Shown in pieces: positions 7,176 through 9,363 of a DNA stretch of 9,363 nt (the first letter of the stretch is position 1; each line of letters opens with the position of its first letter). A model generated the notes under the pieces. That model was not told the DNA's origin. It did not search any database and saw only the letters and a program-made list of their open reading frames with translations. Source of the DNA: CAYFJO01 sp964343305 (GTDB lineage: Bacteria; Planctomycetota; Planctomycetia; Pirellulales; Pirellulaceae). A program made the position numbers and the translations under genes. Location: NCBI GenBank assembly GCA_964343305.1, contig CAYFJO010000429.1:1-9363 (forward strand), given 5' to 3'.

Positions 7176-7245
7176 TTGCAGGTCTCGGTATCGAGCCGAG
7201 CACATCAGCCTCATGAAAGCCGATTGGACACCTGTCGCACCTGCA
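7176..7245 (-). tRNA. Atypical tRNA-Met(CAT)-like gene, copy B
   Basis: These 70 nt fold better than copy A. The acceptor is TGCAGGT with ACCTGCA (seven perfect pairs) and discriminator A at 7176. The D arm is GACA/TGTC around GG, or three pairs with an AGGT loop. The anticodon arm is CGGCT-TTCATGA-GGCTG (five pairs, two of them G-T), with CAT at 7213-7215. The variable loop is ATGTG. The T arm is CTCGG-CTCGATA-CCGAG, a perfect stem. Oddities are G8 rather than U8, a very short D loop, C54 in the T loop, and G37 next to the anticodon, where tRNAs for A-starting codons normally have A. It lies 10 nt from copy A and 9 nt from tRNA-Leu on the same strand. CCA is not encoded. The perfect acceptor and T stems argue against simple decay. 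Confidence 0.66.
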
Positions 7246-7254
7246 ATGTTGTAG

Positions 7255-7338
7255 TAGCCAAGGCGAGAGTCGAACTCGCATGCCCTCGCGGGCACGACGT
7301 TCTGAGCGTCGCGCGTATACCGGTTCCGCCACTTGGCT
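7255..7338 (-). tRNA. tRNA-Leu(CAG)
   Basis: This is a canonical class II tRNA of 84 nt. The acceptor is AGCCAAG/CTTGGCT (seven pairs) with discriminator A at 7255. Positions 8-9 are TG. The D arm is GCG/CGC with an 11-nt loop containing CCGG. The anticodon arm is CGACG-CTCAGAA-CGTCG with CAG at 7302-7304, which reads CUG. The long variable arm is GCCC-GCGA-GGGC. The T arm is GCGAG-TTCGACT-CTCGC. CCA is not encoded (CTA follows the discriminator), so it must be added after transcription. It is the first member of a three-gene minus-strand array and is normal in every position, in contrast to the two elements after it. Confidence 0.97.
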
Positions 7339-7351
7339 AAATCAGCAGCTT

Positions 7352-7501
7352 GTGGGTGTGATCGCCGAGTCGATCCCCGGTGCTTGCTACCGCAACGATT
7401 TAGACACATATGGTATCCTTCTCGCCGTACTCGGATTGGTGCTCTTCATCATTGAATGGTGGTCAACACGCTCTGCCGGCAATGATGAATTGAAGAAGTA
7501 G
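7352..7501 (+). CDS. Possible small single-pass membrane protein
   Basis: An open frame runs to TAG 7499-7501 and encodes a convincing transmembrane segment (YGILLAVLGLVLFIIEWW) flanked by charged residues and a basic-acidic tail (NDELKK). The ATG at 7280 lies inside the tRNA-Leu gene on the other strand and cannot be trusted. GTG 7352 or 7358 would give 47-49 residues, but neither has a good ribosome binding site. It could be a small membrane protein, the remains of a longer one, or chance. I do not recognise a family. Confidence 0.28.
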   Translation: MGVIAESIPGACYRNDLDTYGILLAVLGLVLFIIEWWSTRSAGNDELKK

Positions 7502-7517
7502 CCATCGTGCCATGCCG

Positions 7518-8519
7518 TCACTTCGGCGACTTGCGTTTTCGAGGACGCAGGTCAACGACGCTAGTTTTCGGCTTAGGGATGATCTCGGTGTTTTCCTTGT
7601 ACTGCATCGGGCCTAGCTTTGCCGTGATGCTAACGAAGACGTAAGTGTCATCGTCGTGAATGCTCTCTGCCTTACCAACGGGCTTCAAGATGCGACGACA
7701 ATGGCCTTGCTTGGCCAGCGGCGGTGTCTTCTTTGGTCGAACAGTGCCGGATGTTTCGACGATGTACTCATTCGTTCCGTTTGGCTTCGAGGGAATTGAA
7801 ATCATGGCACGTCGCACGATCAAGTCGCGGTCTAGTTCTAACTCGAACGTCGACTTGTCCTCGTCTAGCAATTGGATTTTTCCAGTGACGACCAAGTGAT
7901 CATCTTTCACCTTCATGGAATCAATCGATTTCATCCACTTGGCGAAGCCGTATCCGCAGGTCCATTCCATCGACCGTTGATACATCCGCAAGACTCCGTA
8001 AAGGCGCGGTTCGCCGTGGATGTGCATGGTGTTGTGATTGGGATTGTAATCCCGCTCCGTGCCACCCGCCGAACTCCAGCGGAGCCCCTTGTTCGGTTGT
8101 GTTCCGTACCCAGAATGCTTTCTCTGTTCGAGGTCGCCGACAACATCGAGCGTCATTTCCGGCTCGCGAACGGTGAGTCGATAACGCACTCGGTGCGGCT
8201 GATCATACGGCTCAGGAATCTCTTCGGATGGCGGATCGGGTGTATCCGGCATCCCAAATTTCGCGTTATGAAATCGACGCTGCGCCAATTCAGCGCGAGC
8301 ATCGACGCGTTCAATCCAGCGTTTTTCAACTTCGAGCGTCCGATAGTCAAGTTCCGCATCCCGCTTTTTCAAGGTCTTCAACAATTCCACGGAATCGGAA
8401 GGCGGCCACTCCTGCTCGTGTTGCTTTGTCGCCGATATCTGTTGGGCGACACTCATCGACGCGCACGCCATCACAACCGCAACTTGCACAACGAAAAGTG
8501 CTTTGATTTGTCTCAACAT
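7518..8519 (-). CDS. Secreted hypothetical protein
   Basis: This gene encodes 333 residues. The start ATG 8517-8519 is supported by GAGGA 6 nt upstream and by a clear signal peptide (MLRQIKALFVVQVAVVMACA, likely cut after SVA near residue 25). Residues 43-82 are highly charged and probably helical (LLKTLKKRDAELDYRTLEVE). Residues about 105-265 alternate as antiparallel beta strands (HRVRYRLTVREPEMTLDVVG; FELELDRDLIVRRAMISI), a pattern that recalls LolA/LppX-like barrel proteins of planctomycetes, but this is an impression, not an identification. The tail is proline- and lysine-rich (RPRKRKSPK). There is no catalytic motif, and the few cysteines are too scattered to suggest a function. The 221-residue frame opposite it is a shadow. 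It faces the tRNA array and has its own candidate promoter. Confidence 0.82.
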   Translation of the reverse strand: MLRQIKALFVVQVAVVMACASMSVAQQISATKQHEQEWPPSDSVELLKTLKKRDAELDYRTLEVEKRWIERVDARAELAQRRFHNAKFGMPDTPDPPSEEIPEPYDQPHRVRYRLTVREPEMTLDVVGDLEQRKHSGYGTQPNKGLRWSSAGGTERDYNPNHNTMHIHGEPRLYGVLRMYQRSMEWTCGYGFAKWMKSIDSMKVKDDHLVVTGKIQLLDEDKSTFELELDRDLIVRRAMISIPSKPNGTNEYIVETSGTVRPKKTPPLAKQGHCRRILKPVGKAESIHDDDTYVFVSITAKLGPMQYKENTEIIPKPKTSVVDLRPRKRKSPK

Positions 8520-8605
8520 GATTCGTCCTCAAACTGAAGCATCCGCAACGACCAATAAGACGAAGCACAACGATTCAGAGTTTTGAAAAACTTGCCGACC
8601 ATTTT

Positions 8606-8635
8606 ATGATAGGTTGTTACGTTAACAGGTTACAA
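8606..8635 (-). promoter_or_regulatory. Candidate sigma-70-type promoter for the secreted hypothetical gene
   Basis: On the minus strand TTGTAA (8630-8635, four of six to TTGACA) is followed after 18 nt by TATCAT (8606-8611, five of six to TATAAT). It lies about 87 nt upstream of the ATG at 8519 in an AT-richer intergenic stretch. The spacer contains the palindrome GTTAAC. Planctomycete promoters are poorly characterised, so the call rests on E. coli-like consensus only. Confidence 0.35.
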
Positions 8636-8688
8636 TGCATGCTCCATCGATCCACATCTTCATGCGACATACGTATCGCGATCAAGTC

Positions 8689-9321
8689 TTAGCTGGACAG
8701 TTCTAATTCTCGCACCAGCTCCTCAAGTCGCCTTCGCCATGGTTCAAATCGAGTGACGGCAACACGCCGGTTTGCCAAGTACACCGACGCGAAGAAAGCC
8801 AAGGCAATCGCGACGTACGAAATTTCAAACACTGAAACACCATCCTTGAACATTTCTTCGTACACCACCACGCCCCATCCGATCGCTCCGGGAAGCAAAT
8901 ACCACCACAAGATGTTGTGATAGAGCCACTCTCGATGTTTGACTTGCGAGACCGCGCGTTGAAGCTCGTCCTTCTCCGTATCGCTAGAGGCAGACTGCCT
9001 GAGCCGCTGCCGGACAATCGTTACGGGCAGGAAGACACCAAAGCCAAGACACAAGAAGGTCGCCATAAACAAGGCAAACTTGCAAACAATTTGGACGAAA
9101 CGTGTTTCTATCAGAATATGATCCTCATTTAGATGCCGAATTGCCTCACGAACGAAGCCGTACAAGATACAAATAAGGGAACGCCGTATGTCCCTAAATC
9201 GTCTATCATGGTTGGACAGTCTGAAGTCGTCCCTTGAAATCCGCCGCCGCGAGAGTGTCAACTGAACTAACGGAGATTTGCAATGCGAGAACAGCGCATC
9301 GAGGCCGTAGTAGTTCCCCAT
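8689..9321 (-). CDS. Multi-pass membrane protein of unknown function, start uncertain
   Basis: The frame ends at TAA 8689-8691 and from ATG 9319-9321 would encode 210 residues. It remains open to the window edge and no ribosome binding site precedes that ATG, so the true start may lie outside or further inside. Three membrane segments are likely: about 75-103 (FVQIVCKFALFMATFLCLGF), 136-155 (NILWWYLLPGAIGWGVVVYE) and 165-184 (ISYVAIALAFFASVYLANRR). A charged linker (about 104-135) joins the first two. The pattern VxHxxWLxxNxxWWYLLP and a C-terminal YLxNRRxxxxxxxPxxxxLExLxxEL resembles a family of small bacterial membrane proteins I have seen in planctomycetes without assigned function. Residues 1-35 read less like protein and may not be translated. 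The gene shares strand with the downstream secreted protein but is separated by 169 nt. Confidence 0.68.
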   Translation of the reverse strand: MGNYYGLDALFSHCKSPLVQLTLSRRRISRDDFRLSNHDRRFRDIRRSLICILYGFVREAIRHLNEDHILIETRFVQIVCKFALFMATFLCLGFGVFLPVTIVRQRLRQSASSDTEKDELQRAVSQVKHREWLYHNILWWYLLPGAIGWGVVVYEEMFKDGVSVFEISYVAIALAFFASVYLANRRVAVTRFEPWRRRLEELVRELELSS

Positions 9322-9363
9322 TCTATGCGCAGCGTGAGGCGTTTGTGGATATCTCGGAATGGT

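Noticed and set aside
7339..7400. A possible fourth tRNA upstream of tRNA-Leu
   Set aside because: A T-arm-like stretch (CCGAGTCGATCCCCGG) is visible on the plus strand, but I find no matching acceptor or anticodon stems.
7872..8537. Plus-strand 221-codon frame opposite the secreted hypothetical gene
   Set aside because: The minus-strand gene has a ribosome binding site, signal peptide and strand-like alternation. The plus frame has no such support and is Arg/His-rich.
8663..8679. Palindromic sequence around ATACGTAT downstream of the membrane-protein gene
   Set aside because: The flanks pair imperfectly and no T-run follows on either strand, so neither a terminator nor an operator is supported.
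1..9363. CRISPR arrays, insertion sequences, transposases or integrases
   Set aside because: I saw no regularly spaced repeats, no terminal inverted repeats and no reading frame with transposase or integrase motifs.

Overview
This 9.4 kb window most resembles a planctomycete chromosome (Pirellulales-like; inferred from gene content, not from a marker gene). Two secreted S1-type sulfatases, a secreted GHL10-like glycoside hydrolase, a secreted esterase-like protein and several lineage-style secreted or membrane hypothetical proteins are spread loosely over both strands.

Layout. Positions 1-2908, plus strand: the 3' part of a sulfatase gene, whose formylglycine motif lies before the window, then a 591-residue secreted protein with a beta-rich N-terminal region and a TIM-barrel-like domain. 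Positions 2909-3209 hold no intact gene but carry, on the minus strand, a C-terminal remnant of a YyaL/SPATA20-type (DUF255) thioredoxin-domain protein. Positions 3210-5917, minus strand: a likely two-gene operon, with the esterase-like gene first and a complete sulfatase 35 nt downstream. The two modules converge on the remnant. A 284-nt divergent spacer (5918-6201) carries a nested inverted repeat in the esterase leader. Positions 6202-7095, plus strand, encode a protein I do not recognise.

Positions 7097-7338 hold the most unusual feature: a compact minus-strand tRNA array. A normal class II tRNA-Leu(CAG) is followed, with gaps of about 10 nt, by two 69-70 nt tRNA-like structures. Both have CAT anticodons, shortened D arms and no U8. 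They look like diverged copies of each other, with compensatory changes in their stems. The rest contains a doubtful small membrane ORF (7352-7501, plus), a secreted hypothetical gene with a good ribosome binding site and a candidate promoter (7518-8519, minus), and a multi-pass membrane protein gene running toward the right edge (8689-9321, minus; start uncertain).

Working together. The sulfatases, the glycoside hydrolase-like protein and the esterase-like protein all have export signals or belong to families that are usually exported. Together they would suit removal of sulfate and acyl groups and cleavage of a sulfated polysaccharide outside the cytoplasm. No transporter, regulator or formylglycine-generating enzyme is seen here. 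The tRNA array and the genes to its right show no visible link to that pathway.
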